Positions 10,400 to 21,299 of a DNA stretch of 64,000 nt are shown here, piece by piece (within the stretch, counting starts at the first letter, position 1; the number at the start of each line of letters is the position of its first letter). Below the pieces are notes generated by a model. The model was given only the letters and a program-made list of their open reading frames with translations. It made no database searches and was not told the DNA's origin. Origin of the DNA: Guyanagaster necrorhizus (Eukaryota > Basidiomycota > Agaricomycetes > Agaricales > Physalacriaceae); contig NW_025064885.1 of NCBI RefSeq assembly GCF_019112545.1, positions 892,073 through 956,072 on the forward strand. Direction: 5' to 3'. Position numbers and translations under genes: made by a program.

Positions 10400-11840
10400 C
10401 TACTGCTTGGCTCCATCTTTTACCTCCTCGGGTTTGTCATCATCCCTGAGGTCCTGCGCTTCCTTTGTTAATTCGGCAATCTGTGCCCTGATATCTTCCC
10501 GCATATGCTTGTTTTTCTTCTCCAGACAGTTCCTCACTATGTGGCCTGGTTGGCTGCAATTGAAGCACTTCCCCTCCTTCTTGAGGTGATCCATGTCGAT
10601 CTGCTTGTCTGTTCTGGTACTTGGGCCCTTACCAGTTTGCTTCCCATCATTCTTGGAAGTTGAGGCTGAGCCGCCAGGCCTGGCAGATGTGGTCACATGA
10701 GAAGTGGAGGGCTTCAAGCCCTGTCCCTGGTACCTGTGTTGATCCCACTGGTTTGTTGCTTCTGCCTTCTGTCGCTGTCATTCTTGCCACATCAAGATAA
10801 TTCGGGCCTTCCAATTGTCATAGCCGATCGGCACACTATGGCTGAGGTCTGAGATGGTCTTCAAGTAATGAGGTGGTACTCCCTGCTTCATATACTCGAC
10901 TATTCGTCCTGAGTCGGTGATGTCCTCCCAGATCCCCACGAGTTTTCCGAGTCATTCCAATTCGTCAAAGTAATCAGGCACTGCTTTGTCACCTATCCTG
11001 TACTCCTTCATCTTCAACTTGTGGACTTCTCGTATGGCAGGATCCGTGAACTTGTCACAGATCATCTGCTTTAGTACCGCCCAGGCGGGGTACCGATTGT
11101 GTTGTCATGTGATTGACCAGAGGTTAGGGGCCAGTAGTACCCACTATACTTTTGCTTTGTCTTCAAAGTAGGTGGTGGCATAGTTTACCTTGTACATATC
11201 GTGAAGGAAGTACAAGGCAAAAACCTGGAAATATTGGTCGCAGTCCATGAGGAAGCAGTCAATATCATCTGAAGCCCCTTTAAAAAGAAGGGGCTCCTGC
11301 CCGAGTGTTGGTCTGACATTTAGTATATGTGCCTTCGGATCGAGAGGTGACATCAGATTCGGGAGTTCCCCCTCAGAGAGACTGGCCCAATCTGTCAGGG
11401 GCCCTGGAAAGGAATACAAGGACCCATCATCGGCTATGGAGCTTCTTGAGGTCGGTGGCCCTTCCTTCTTGACGATTCGTCTGTTTTTGATTGTCCACCC
11501 TTATGCCATTGCCTCGGAGTCATCCTTCTTCTCATCAGTCAGAACTGATCCAGATGCTTCATCGGGAGGTGGCTGTCCTCCTAGCAGTCAGCTTTCTGTG
11601 CCAGTCCAGGGATTTGGGTGATATATCCTCAGCTGACCATAGGATCAGGTCAGCCATGATGCCATGCTGTGGACAGCCGACATGGTGAGTGAGTATCTTG
11701 ATGTCGCTGTTCGAATTGAAGATACCGTGTTCACCATTTTGGGTGGCATCACACTTGGTGTCCACGGCATTGGTGGTTCTCATTTGCCAAACCTTGATCG
11801 ATATGGTGGCATTGCCATCATCTGATAATGTAAGAAGCAT
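10400..11840 (-). pseudogene. Element 2 gag
   Basis: The minus-strand gag remnant carries the zinc knuckle CFNCSQPGHIVRNC (about 10525-10570; all four zinc ligands kept), a degraded capsid stretch (10800-11130), the block LLFKGASDDIDCFLMDCDQYF (about 11220-11290), and a segment at 11559-11840. Frame breaks divide it. It is collinear with 5369-6900 of element 1. Confidence 0.85.
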
Positions 11841-12073
11841 TGATTGAAATTAAAAATCACGTACTTTGTCATGGCATACTGTAAAATCTCCTCCTGTTCA
11901 ATGGGATCTGCAGTGGTATACCTTTGCCCCAGGGATGATCATAGCCAGAGATCGTCCCTTCATAATTCAGCTACTTGCTCTTGATATAGCTGAATAAACT
12001 CCTCCTCCCATGCCTCTCGTTCTCGTCGCTTCTTCTCCTGTTCCTGATGCGTGGTCATACTGATGATACTCCC

Positions 12074-13310
12074 TCATTCAAGGATGGGGTCCACCACTTG
12101 GCCCTCTTGGTCCTCCTCCTTGGCCTCATCGTCCCCTTCAGCCCCCTTGTCAGTGATCCCCCCGAAGAGGGAACTGCCTTGTGGGCCATAGGTTTCCAGG
12201 GCGGGGAGGTTGGGGCTGAGTGCTTGACTTGGCATCATCGGGTCTGGGCTGAGGAGCAGGCTCCTGGTCAGACTGCTTCTCTTCTCCTTTTGCTGGCAGT
12301 GCCACTGCTCTGCGATACCAGTGGAAGTTTCTGTAGAAATGGGAGCAGAGGAAGAGAGCAGCGATTGGCCCATCAAGGACCCTTTTGAGGTCCCTGATGG
12401 GATCAATATGTTCGTCGTTGCCCCTGATTGATCTGAGGTCTGATAATATCCTATCTCCTCAGATGGAGATATCGTCAGTTTGGGCGATAGTGTCTGTCCT
12501 GTATGATAATGGGCAGTCATCACTGAGGAGTGTCGGCTCCCTATGGTAGTAGTCGTCAGCATGGACAGCTCTGGCTGGTCTAGTCCAGGGGTCGGATTCA
12601 CTGATAGGAGTGGCTGGTTCCCAGAACGGAGAGTCAAAAGTGCCGACTGTGGTATCGAGGTAGCTGGCAAGGGAGTGGGGGATCGGCCATATTGGGTTTG
12701 GTACCACTGGACCATCCCTTGGTAGGCGGGTTCCTTCTCCTTGTTCCAATCTGCTGGCAGCTTTTGACGCTGCTTGCCAGTATCGGACCTCGTTTCTGTT
12801 GGTGTCATCAAAGAAGAGATTGAGACTACTGACCCTTGTTCCTCTTCCACTGCTTCTTGTGATACTTCTGGCTGCTGGAGCCATCCGAACAGCATTCAAG
12901 GAGTCTCTAGCCTGATGCCCAATTCCAGACTGGGTGATGGTTGTCCTTGACATGTTGACGCTGCACTCAGAGGCGGGGAGGGAGGTGTTGGGTCGGAATC
13001 GTCGAAACTCTATAGCCCAAGGGTTTCCAGGGTCTTAGATGACTGCTGACAGGAGTCTTGGAGGGTATCTGTATGGCTGCTGCTGCTCCTCCTCTTTCTT
13101 AGAATGCCTTTGAGTCAAGCTCCCAGGCTCATCTTCTGTTTCTTTGGGGTGTCGGACAGAGTTTTAGACAGAGGGAGGGATGTCATGGAGGAGGAGGTCT
13201 GGCATGACATTTCAGAGGATTGTGTGAATGCGTTGGAATTCTTAGTAGTGTCAAATGGCCCAGGCAGTAATAGATTGGTGTCCACGGCACAGCTGTATGA
13301 TCACCAATAA
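12074..13310 (-). pseudogene. Element 2 leader region with two overlapping open frames
   Basis: Collinear with 6995-8288 of element 1. Again two minus-strand frames are open over one another: 12895-12074 (273 codons) and 12953-12459 (164 codons). The first starts internally relative to element 1 because the upstream part is broken. No domain recognised. Confidence 0.6.
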
Positions 13311-13439
13311 ACTGATCAAGGTTCCAATGATAGAAGTCAAGAGTTCAAAGAACTCATGTGTAAAGTTTGGATCAGACAGATTTAGAGCAGGGGGCATTCG
13401 GTTTCTCAGCACAAATAGGCTTGAGAAAAGGAAGTGAGA

Positions 13440-13452
13440 AGTCTCAAACTAA
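13440..13452 (-). promoter_or_regulatory. Element 2 self-priming site
   Basis: The minus strand reads TTAGTTTGAGACT one base inside LTR C, complementary over 13 nt to the LTR box at 13607-13619. Same arrangement as element 1. Confidence 0.8.
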
Positions 13453-13453
13453 T

Positions 13454-13979
13454 TGTTAAGCCCAAATTTCACATGACTAGAAACACATGATAAACTGATA
13501 GAACCTCACACTTCGGGTTATACTGTCAGAGTCCACTCATGTGTGACTAGCATTGTGTAGTCAAGGCATTTGCAGTTTGCTCGAGATAAGATGATGAAGT
13601 AAAACTTTAGTTTGAGACTGGGATGTTACAGCGAGAACTAAACTACTTAAATACTGTTCTGTTATTGCATTATAAATAACTGTTCACAAAAGATATTGTC
13701 TGCTGTAGAGCTGTTTCCCCTACTGTTGCCAGGCTCTCCACAAAAGCTGTTGTCTTACTGTGGAACTGTGGTCGTGTACTGCAATTTGGGGACAAAAGGA
13801 GCATTGTCTCTCCCTTCACAGCACACAGCAGTGCAATAGGAGAATGACCGACTGGGCTGCTGAGCTAAGCGCTCCCACGGTTATAAGCACTGGCCTAAGC
13901 ACCCTGACTAAGCAAAGATAGGAGTTATTTCCAAAGGAAAAGAAAGAAAAATAGGAAGAAAATAGGAAAAATCGTAACA
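13454..13979 (-). repeat. LTR C: 5' LTR of element 2
   Basis: 526-bp LTR with TGTTA start and TAACA end. The minus-strand TATTTAA begins at 13653, 34 nt above the priming box (13619-13607). The 5 bp to its right (CCTCA, 13980-13984) should be one copy of its target duplication; the other copy is outside the window. Confidence 0.9.
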
Positions 13980-13984
13980 CCTCA

Positions 13985-15654
13985 GGGCTTCTTCATCTGT
14001 ATCTTTGCTTGCCCTCTTGAGATATTGTTCATATGGATATGATCCCTCACTGTCCTCATTGTCCTCCTCATCGCTCTCATCCCTGCTGTCCCCTTCCCCA
14101 AGGAGAGAACTGACAGGTGGGTTATAAATGGACGGCATGGCTGATCATAGGGTCACTGGGGACTCCTGCACTGTCCTGGATGCTGGGTCTGGCATTACTA
14201 GAGCTGGCTCCTGTGCTTGTTTGATGAATGGGAGGGTTACTGAGCCGGCTATATCATGTCCCTTCACACACTCTCATCTCCTCCAGTTCTTGGCTATAAA
14301 GGCTGAAGTAATGTTAGAACTCGAGATTGAGGAACTGGTGAGTAACCCTGCTTTCCAGGAATCACTGGAGAGCCTGGTTGGAGACGTGAGCATTGTCTGG
14401 TACTCAGAGCCTATAGGCTCCAAGAATGGAGTCAGCATCCAAGAAAATGGTGTCGGTTTGAGCAGGATACTAAGGGGTGGAAGGTCGACTGTTATCGGTC
14501 CTGCCTCATCTGATGGCCTCGATGCTGGCAGGCCCTGTCCACAGGTTGGTGTCTGAATCAGGCTTCCTGAATAGGGATCCTGAGTCGGTGCAGAGTCTAT
14601 ACCAGCCTGAAGAGGCTGATCCCATCCTTTCAGCTTCTGCTCTCCTTCTTTGCTCTCTTCTCTGTCGATCATACTCCATGGCTTTGTACTGCTCTTGGGC
14701 TTTATTTCATATATACTCAGCAAGCTCTTCTTGGGCTCACCTGATTTCTACCTGTCTGGCTTGGTTCTGCTGCTGCTGCTGTACTGCGTCATTGTAGTTA
14801 AAGGAGACTGTGAGGTCTCAGTCCAGGAATATTCACCATATAATTCTGTCCTGGGCAATCCTTCCTCTTGCACTGGTGGTCCCAATTTCTGGCTTGCTCT
14901 CCACATGGAGATGTCGATGAGGGTCCCTGGCTGCAGAGATGGCAATCTCGACATTGGTATAGTCAGGGTGTATTGTTCTCCCATGCAGGTCATTGATCCC
15001 CAGCCTGCTGACAGACTGGCTGGAGCTGGAGTTGGGCTTGATGGAGATATAAAGGGAGTTGTGGGGAGAGTTGGGGCCTTCATGGAGTCTCAAAGCCATC
15101 CGAGCGGCATCAAGGGAGTCCCAAGCATGGTTTCCAATCCCTGAGGGGATCAGGGAGAGAAAATGCTCAGGGGATGAGACTGCTAGAGCAATGTTGTCAG
15201 AGACCTTCTCAGGCTCCTGAACAACATTCGTCGTCCATGGGTTTTGAAACCCTGCAAGAGCAGGGTGGCAGTTTCTGCTATTTTGTCAAGGGGAGTACTG
15301 AGGTCCTTCTTCCTTGTGAAGGCTCCCTGGATGCAAGTCATTATTCCTGGTTTCTGATAAGAGTCACCCTTGCAGCTGGAAGAACGTTCTGACAGAGGTG
15401 GAAATGTCATGGAAAAGAAGGTCTGGGGTTATGTTTCATAGTATATATTGAATCTGCTGGAACACCTGATAGTGTCTGACTATCCAAGCTGTTACTAATT
15501 GTCATCCACAGCAGAGGGTGATAATGGCAAGAAGGCTAAGCAGTGTTCCGATAATGGAGGCTATAAGCTCAAAGAAGTCATGATTCAAGTTGGCGGTTGT
15601 TGCTGAGGGCATTCGGTTTCTCAGCACAATTGGGTTTGAGAAAAGAAAAGTGAA
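13985..15654 (-). pseudogene. Family-2 chromovirus: leader/gag 5' part
   Basis: Minus-strand remnant of a related but distinct element cut off by element 2. It shares the plan of the family-1 leader: an RNA-start-proximal stretch matching the family-1 sequence (SGIG..A.DSLDA.RMA), Pro/Ser-rich frames at 15083-14748 and 14723-14274, and an acidic segment (EDNEDSEGSYPYEQYLKRA) next to LTR C. Frames are short and broken. The rest of this element lies left of the window, beyond element 2. Confidence 0.72.
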
Positions 15655-15667
15655 AGCTTTGAGCTAA
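15655..15667 (-). promoter_or_regulatory. Family-2 self-priming site
   Basis: The minus strand reads TTAGCTCAAAGCT one base inside LTR D. It is perfectly complementary (13/13) to the box at 15824-15836 in LTR D. It differs from the family-1 site at several positions, and the LTR box differs at exactly the matching positions. Confidence 0.82.
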
Positions 15668-15668
15668 T

Positions 15669-16135
15669 TGTTAGACCCAAGCGTTATGTGAACCTAAACA
15701 CATGATAAACAGATGTCCCTTCGCACTTCAAGGAATCATCTGAGTTCACTAACTGTGTCTTCAGGTCAATGTATCACAAGACCATGATAGAGGCTCAAGA
15801 GTAAAATAGTATAATTATAAACTTTAGCTCAAAGCTGAGGTATCCCAGCAAGAATGAGCTCCTTTAAATACTGTACATGGAGATCTAATAATACTTGTTC
15901 TTATTGTGGAGTTCTTGTTGTTTTGTGCTGTCTGTCCTTGGGCATCATTACTGTACATAAAAGGGCGATTGTATTCATCATGTGTTGCTATGAGTTTCTG
16001 AAGAATAGTGGTCTAGTCATTTATGATGACTAAGCTTGTTCCCCATGATGCTAAGTGCTGGACTTGATGCCCTGGTTGGGTCAAAATAGGGGTTAAAAAG
16101 GGGAAAAGGGGAATAAAAATTGGGAAATCATAACA
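15669..16135 (-). repeat. LTR D: 5' LTR of family-2 element
   Basis: 467-bp LTR, TGTTA at 15669 and TAACA ending at 16135. The minus-strand TATTTAAA begins at 15870, 34 nt above the priming box. Overall plan and several blocks match the family-1 LTRs but the sequence is clearly diverged. The element inserted into an integrase fossil of another gypsy element (16142 onward). It still holds a few CpGs, the last near 15965. Confidence 0.88.
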
Positions 16136-16141
16136 ATAAGG

Positions 16142-16617
16142 TAGCTCATAAGAGATTTTATGTGATCCATGAGTTAATAAAAATTTACTACTGGTGGCCT
16201 GACATGAGGGCAGATATTGCTTGGTATGTCTGAATTTGTCATTTATATCAAGTTCAGCAGATAAGACAAATTTATCTGCCTGCAACTGTTGCTGTACCTG
16301 CACCCTTATTTTCAAAAATGTACATAGACACTATGCTCATGCTGGTGTCTGGATAATACAAGTATATTGTGCAAGAGTGGTGTTCTATGAGCTATTATTC
16401 AGAATTTAGATGTTTGTGAAGAGAAACTGTATGAACTATAGGGGAATGGATTTTTAAAGACATTCTCTGTAGATGGAGATCATTAGTCAAAATTGTTACA
16501 GACAACAGAAATGCCTTTGTCACAGTTATAAGATATTTCAGCAAAAGATATCATATCAACCATATCAGAATTTCAGGGTATAATTTATGAGCCAACAGAA
16601 TAGCTAAACAGCCTCAC
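16142..16617 (+). pseudogene. Gypsy integrase fossil, plus strand
   Basis: Conceptual translation with stops gives HELIKIYYWWPDMRADIAWYV, then C-H-L-Y-Q (second Cys of the zinc finger lost), PATVAVPAPLFSKMYIDTM with the first catalytic Asp, KYIVQ, a FKDILCRWRSLVKIVTDNR block with the second Asp, and YHINHIRISGYN before the region of the catalytic Glu. This is a basidiomycete gypsy integrase of another group than elements 1 and 2 (IDTM rather than VDMITGLP). It begins within a few bases of LTR D and ends near 16617, where a minus-strand frame takes over. Confidence 0.72.
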
Positions 16618-17300
16618 TTTGATGTTCAGAATAGGCAGGACATTCATGAGGCAAATGCTTAGAACTTCTATCACAAAAGGCACAGAAACTAGCCCCAAAT
16701 TGTTGACCTTCAAAGGCCATATAAGGAATGACATGTTCTGAAACCTTCTCAGCAATCTTCTGAGCATTATTCAAGGTTTCTTCTCTAGCAGCAAGAGTTT
16801 CAATATTCAAAGAGTCATTCCAACTATCTGCATCTGCACTACCCTAAAAGTCAAACAAAAAGTCAGTATCAAAACATGAAATAGAAATTTCAGAACATAC
16901 CTAAGAGTCAGAACTGTCAACTGTTGACTCAGTTTGTTGCAGGCTGCCATCTTTATTCAAAAATCAAGTAGCATCTCTTTTGTTTGAAGGGTTAGTACCA
17001 GTCCAAAAGGATCTGGACCATGCAGCTTCATTACTACCTGCAATTGGGAATTCCATAAAGACATTGCCATTAACAGAGAAACTAGGATGGGGCAAGTCCT
17101 TGAGACATTCAATAATGCCCTGTACTGTTTTAAAAACAGTAGGAGTGTCACTGTCACTGGAGGTGATTCTAGAATGGTATCAGTTGGACAATTGGGCCCA
17201 GGCAGCATGGTAGTCATGAAGATGAATAAATTGTCAGACACAGTTAGAAAACTGTTTGAACTGAAAATTCTGATGGAAATCCAAATAATGGATCAAAATT
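16604..17300 (-). pseudogene. Decayed spliced reading frame with Cys/His knuckle, unknown
   Basis: On the minus strand two exons can be joined across a GT-AG intron (about 16906-16840). The upstream exon (about 17220-16907) reads TPTVFKTVQGIIECLKDLPHP and ends TESTVDSSDS. The downstream exon reads SADADSWNDSLNIETLAAREET and ends in CAFCDRSSKHLPHECP, a C-x2-C-x5-H-x4-C motif resembling a Gag knuckle. Stop codons interrupt both. It could be the first ORF of a retroelement or a captured gene; I do not recognise the family. No CpG in it. Confidence 0.4.
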
Positions 17301-18027
17301 AAAGACTATCAGAAATCAGCAATGTCTCTCAAGTAAAATAAAAAGTTCACTACCTCAATATCCTTAGCTTTATCAAACCAGGATTGCAGAGTCTCAAAAG
17401 TCAAATTCTAAGGTAGGGCTAAAAGGTTTAAATGCTCAAGTCAAACAACAAGCTCAGACAAGGCAGGAAGCTTTAGAGAGAACACAATAATAGTTATAAA
17501 TTGATAAAGAACATTCAGTTAATACACTGTCTTTTATAGACAGAAAAAGTTCATGAATGATCAAAACAGATGACTTAAGTATTCATCATAGACTTATAAA
17601 TTCTAGCTATGAATATGGCTGAAACCCCAAGAAACTGAAAATTCAGCCACTTATACCAAAAATTCACAATCTGACATCAAAACTATTTCTAATATTAATC
17701 CTTATGACTGGAAAATTTTAGTGGCAGTCAAAACCATTGAAAAATTGAAGTCAGGGGGAGGAGACATGGTATTTATATTGTAACACATTTATAAAACACA
17801 TAACACTGCATAGATATTTGCAAACTAAAAAGTTTGCAAAGTCATAAAAGAAACTCACTTAGAAAATGTAAAATTTCCAGTTTGAAAAATACATGAATAT
17901 CTCTTAATCTAGGTCAAACCAAAATAGTTGGTGAAAGAGAAGTCATACTTAACAACATCAGTAATAAAATCATAGACATATTACACCTCAGAAATATGAT
18001 AAAGATATTGGCCAATGAGAATAGCCT

Positions 18028-18064
18028 GTTGTAAAGGCAGATTCCAAGAGTAGGGAGAATCTCT
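18028..18064 (+). repeat. Repeat box 1 (TTGTAAAGGC...)
   Basis: First of three copies of TTGTAAAGGCAGATTCCAAG and about 15 further bases. This one lies just before the RNase H/recombinase fossil; the second copy (19657) lies just after it; the third is inverted at 27848. Confidence 0.75.
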
Positions 18065-18156
18065 CCTGGTTTTCATCTATTCTGCCAGATTCAGTAGGTG
18101 TTTGTTTTGTTGACTCAGCTCTTTAGGCTGACTCAGAAGCTGATATGATATTTTAA

Positions 18157-19520
18157 ATGGATGCCAGCTTAAAAAATGCATTATCATTCATTTTTGCAGA
18201 AAACAGTTTTGTATATCAGCTTTATCCACTATCATCTAAAGATATGATCAACATCTTCTTTCTTGAACTTGTTGCCATTCTTTCAGCCATCTATTATGCA
18301 GTATCTCTATCCAAACCCTCTCATCACCTTTTACTTTTCACAGATAGCCTCGATTCTATTGCTGTATTTGATTCTCTATCAGTATCAGAATCTCTTTATA
18401 ATGGACCCTTACTTGGAGCTGCAGGCCTGATACTTCATTCAGGAATTGATATTTATATTTGACATATTGACAGAAAAGATAATATTCAGGCTGATATGCT
18501 TTTTTGACTCCTTTTGAATAAATATCATCATAAATTCTCTGCTGACCACATTTGCACTTTCACTCCACCAAGAGACCTACTGCCAGCATGATGGAGACAA
18601 TCTTTCTAACTGCACTAGACAAGCATGCTCCTCACATTGCTCACTCAGCTTTCTCTCTTTCTCTTCTTGATAAACATATTCTGTTTCTCTAAGCTCATGT
18701 GATTGAGCTCAGAGCAGCAAAGAGTTATGCAACAGGAGTATGCAACTATATATAGTTTTGCATTACTTATACACTGCTGCTTGAACAGACACCACTTACT
18801 CTCAGCAGTTGCAAATATCTCATAGTGCAAGCTACTATCCATAGCTCAAGAAAGATGAGAGGTGATCCCATATCCCAAAAACTACTCCTTCAATTATTCT
18901 ATTTGATCATCTTTTGTCTTCTCACTAACATCTCAGATTCTTATGATGATCTCTTATTTGCCACCATCCTTGCTTGCTGCTTCTATGGCTGCCACTGGTC
19001 AGGTGAGCTCATTTGGAAAAATGACAAACAACTTCAGGACTTTCACAAAATAATCAAACATTTTTTCTTCATTCTCCAAAATAATGATATACAATATTAT
19101 CTTCCTTACAACAAGTCTGACCCCTTCTACCATGGTACTGACATCCTACTCACACAATAGGAGCTTGCTGACCTAGTTGCACTTCTATCACAATATATAA
19201 AATGTTGAGATCTTCTTCATGGCTCACATGCTCCACTCTTCCTCTGTGAAAATGATGATATTCTATCATGAAATTGGTTTGACAAAATGTTTTTTACAAT
19301 TCTAGACAGAAACTTTGGTGGTCACTCTGCTAGAGCTGAAGGAGCTATGTTTTATGTATTGCTTGGACTTTCAGAGTCTATCATATAAGCTCTTAGTTAG
19401 TGGTCTTCTAAAACATGGACCACTTACATTCAGGAACACCCTGTCCTACAAGCACAACTATAATTGGCATATATATGCATTCATCATCCCCCTCCCTAAT
19501 CTGCAATCCATTCAATCTTC
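18157..19520 (+). pseudogene. DIRS-type retroelement fossil: RNase H plus tyrosine recombinase
   Basis: First part (18157-18510): RNase H-like, FFLELVAILSAIYYAVS then LLLFTDSLDSIAVF and a degenerate DNIQADML. Then about 18825-19160: SYDDLLFATILACCFYGCHWSGEL, DFHKIIKHFF, PYNKSDPFYHGTDILL, a core-binding/catalytic region of a tyrosine recombinase. Then 19290-19440, with stops: FGGHSARAEGAMFY, containing the H-x-x-R box, LGLSESII, and WSSKTWTTYI with a candidate nucleophile Tyr. RT-RNase H followed by tyrosine recombinase is the hallmark of DIRS-order elements; the RT itself is not visible. Many stops; inactive. Confidence 0.78.
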
Positions 19521-19656
19521 TTGAATCACCACCACCACCTCTCACCAACTAAAAGTATATAATAGCTATTTACACATTGCAATTGATTTGAGGGCAGTCT
19601 CTGGGGCCCTCATTATAGCTGGTTACATTCCACTCCTCAAGTGAGCAGCAGAGGCC

Positions 19657-19831
19657 ATTGTAAAGGCAGATTCCAAGAGTAGAGAGCATTTTCACAGGTC
19701 TCTGTGTGACTCTCAAGATTGTCACAATCTCTGTCAATACAGAGATACAGAGTTCCACTTGTCCATGAAGAGGGATTGCCAGTGCCATCTCCATCTCAGT
19801 GCTGAGTCTCAGCTGATGCTGATTCATGAGA
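19657..19831 (+). repeat. Repeat end, copy in plus orientation
   Basis: About 175 bp, starting TTGTAAAGGC and ending at GATTCATGAGA, that match 27683-27848 in inverted orientation with interspersed transitions and small gaps. Shared blocks include AGTTCCAC, TGTCCATGA and CAGCTGATGCTGATTCATGAG. Confidence 0.8.
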
Positions 19832-19963
19832 GACATCAGCACCAGATGTCTCTTCTTTACTCCCACTTTCATCCCACATCTCTATGTAAGATGAGCTCTG
19901 CTTTCTCACTGTCAATCTTTCCTGACCACTAATCCTAAGCTTTGAGACTTCATCTCCTCCTTC

Positions 19964-20126
19964 ATGTCAGTAACTTCTGTTGCCTAATGAGGCTCCACCT
20001 CTTCATTTATCTCACAATTGGCTCACTTGAGTAGTCTTAGCTTTGCCAGACTTAATCAATCCTCATTCAGTATTACTAGACTATTATTGTACAAGTCATT
20101 GAGTTTTTTGTCCTCCATCCACCTCT
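19964..20126 (+). repeat. Dispersed direct repeat, copy 1
   Basis: About 160 bp similar to 26930-27092 in the same orientation. Shared blocks: GTCAGTAA, CTAATGAGGCT versus CTGGTGAGGCT, CTTTGCCAGACTTAA versus CTCTGCCATGTCTAA, AGTATTA, CTATTATTGTA. Possibly LTR or terminal sequence of an old element; borders unclear. Confidence 0.6.
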
Positions 20127-20394
20127 CTCTTATATTACTAGATAGCCATTCACATGTTGCAATTGATTTGAGGGACATATGAAGAATGTTATTATTGGAA
20201 TTTAGTCTTAGCAAATGAATGCCAAGAAAAGCACAGCCACTCTGATAATTCATATCATAAATCACATAAAATTAAAAGTTTATATACCTTATAAAGAAAT
20301 CAGAGCTCAAGTCACACAATTATAAATAAAAACTCAAGCATCCTAAGACATTAAATTATTACAAAGTATTAAAACTATAAAAATATGTGAAAAA

Positions 20395-21280
20395 TTATTT
20401 CTTGTTGCTTGATTCTGACTTCTCACCACTTGGCATCTTCTTGGCTTCTAAATCTGTCAACTTTTTGCCCTCAGAAACACCCTTTTCAAAAAGCTGAAAA
20501 ACCAAAATAATAGTGTCAAAATGGGTAGCATGAAAAAGATCAGGAATATAGCCTATGACATTGTTTATTTGATGAGCATTTCAGCAAAGCTTGTGAAGGA
20601 GGCCTCAGATTTTGGTGACAACAGCTATGGAAACAAAATAAGAAAAGTTTGCTAAGATAAAAGAAAAGAACTTACAAAGCTCAGAAATGAAAATAGGCTT
20701 CAAAGTATTAATAAAGGGCTTGTTGTGAACTATACAATCATACTTGTGAATAGTGCATCAGAAGCACTTCATCAAGCCAGAATAAACACTCTGGCATTGC
20801 ACATTAGCTCTCTCATAAGCATCACAAGCTTTGCTTATCTAAAAAAGAAAGTTAGCAAATTTTAAAAAGTTTATAAGATAAAAGAATGAGAGGACTTACA
20901 AAATAGCCAATCTTGTCAGCCAATTCCTGTTTGAAATATGTGCCTTTGCATCTGACAAAAGCCCCAAAGTCTTGATCAGGGACTAGAAGATCCATAGGCT
21001 TTAAATCTCTTAATTGAATTTCTCTAAAACTCTTAGAGATAGGCTTTTCTAGGCTGCTGCATGTGTGAACTTCCTTAGCCATCTTTTCCATGATCTTGCA
21101 AGGGCAGCTAGTACTTAGTTTAAAAGCTAGAAGTTCAGAGTCAGAAATAGAAAATTTCATAAAGAAAAGAAAAAGACATATAGCTTATACTGCTCTGATC
21201 TCTCTCAGCAATGGTAGCAGAAGAATCTCTGTGAAGATGTTTGGAGGCAGATGCCTCAATTGCCCTTCCAGCTAGAAAAA
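20395..21280 (-). pseudogene. Decayed multi-exon gene with Cys-rich motif, unknown
   Basis: Minus strand. Exon at about 21160-20902: MEKMAKEVHTCSSLEKPISK, then DLLVPDQDFGAFVRCKGTYF and ADKIGYF, ending at a good donor GTAAGT. After an intron of about 60 nt, the next exon (20838-20678) reads ACDAYERANVQCQSVYSGLMKC, then IHKYDCIVHNKPF and a second GTAAGT donor; further exon-like pieces run to about 20400. The spaced cysteines recall zinc-binding proteins that occur in many copies in mushrooms, but I do not recognise the family. Splice signals are better kept than the frame, which has stops. Confidence 0.45.
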
Positions 21281-21299
21281 AGAAACTGGATCAGTTGTA

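Larger units (their letters stand above)
8982..13979 (-). mobile_element. Element 2, right fragment: RT start, protease, gag, leader, 5' LTR
   Basis: Upstream half of the older copy split by element 1. The minus strand holds, from right to left, LTR C, priming site, leader with two open frames, gag, protease and the first third of RT (9000-9170). It parallels element 1 almost everywhere, with many C/T and G/A differences. Stops are more frequent than in element 1. It lies inside the leader/gag region of the second family, so it inserted there. Confidence 0.9.
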
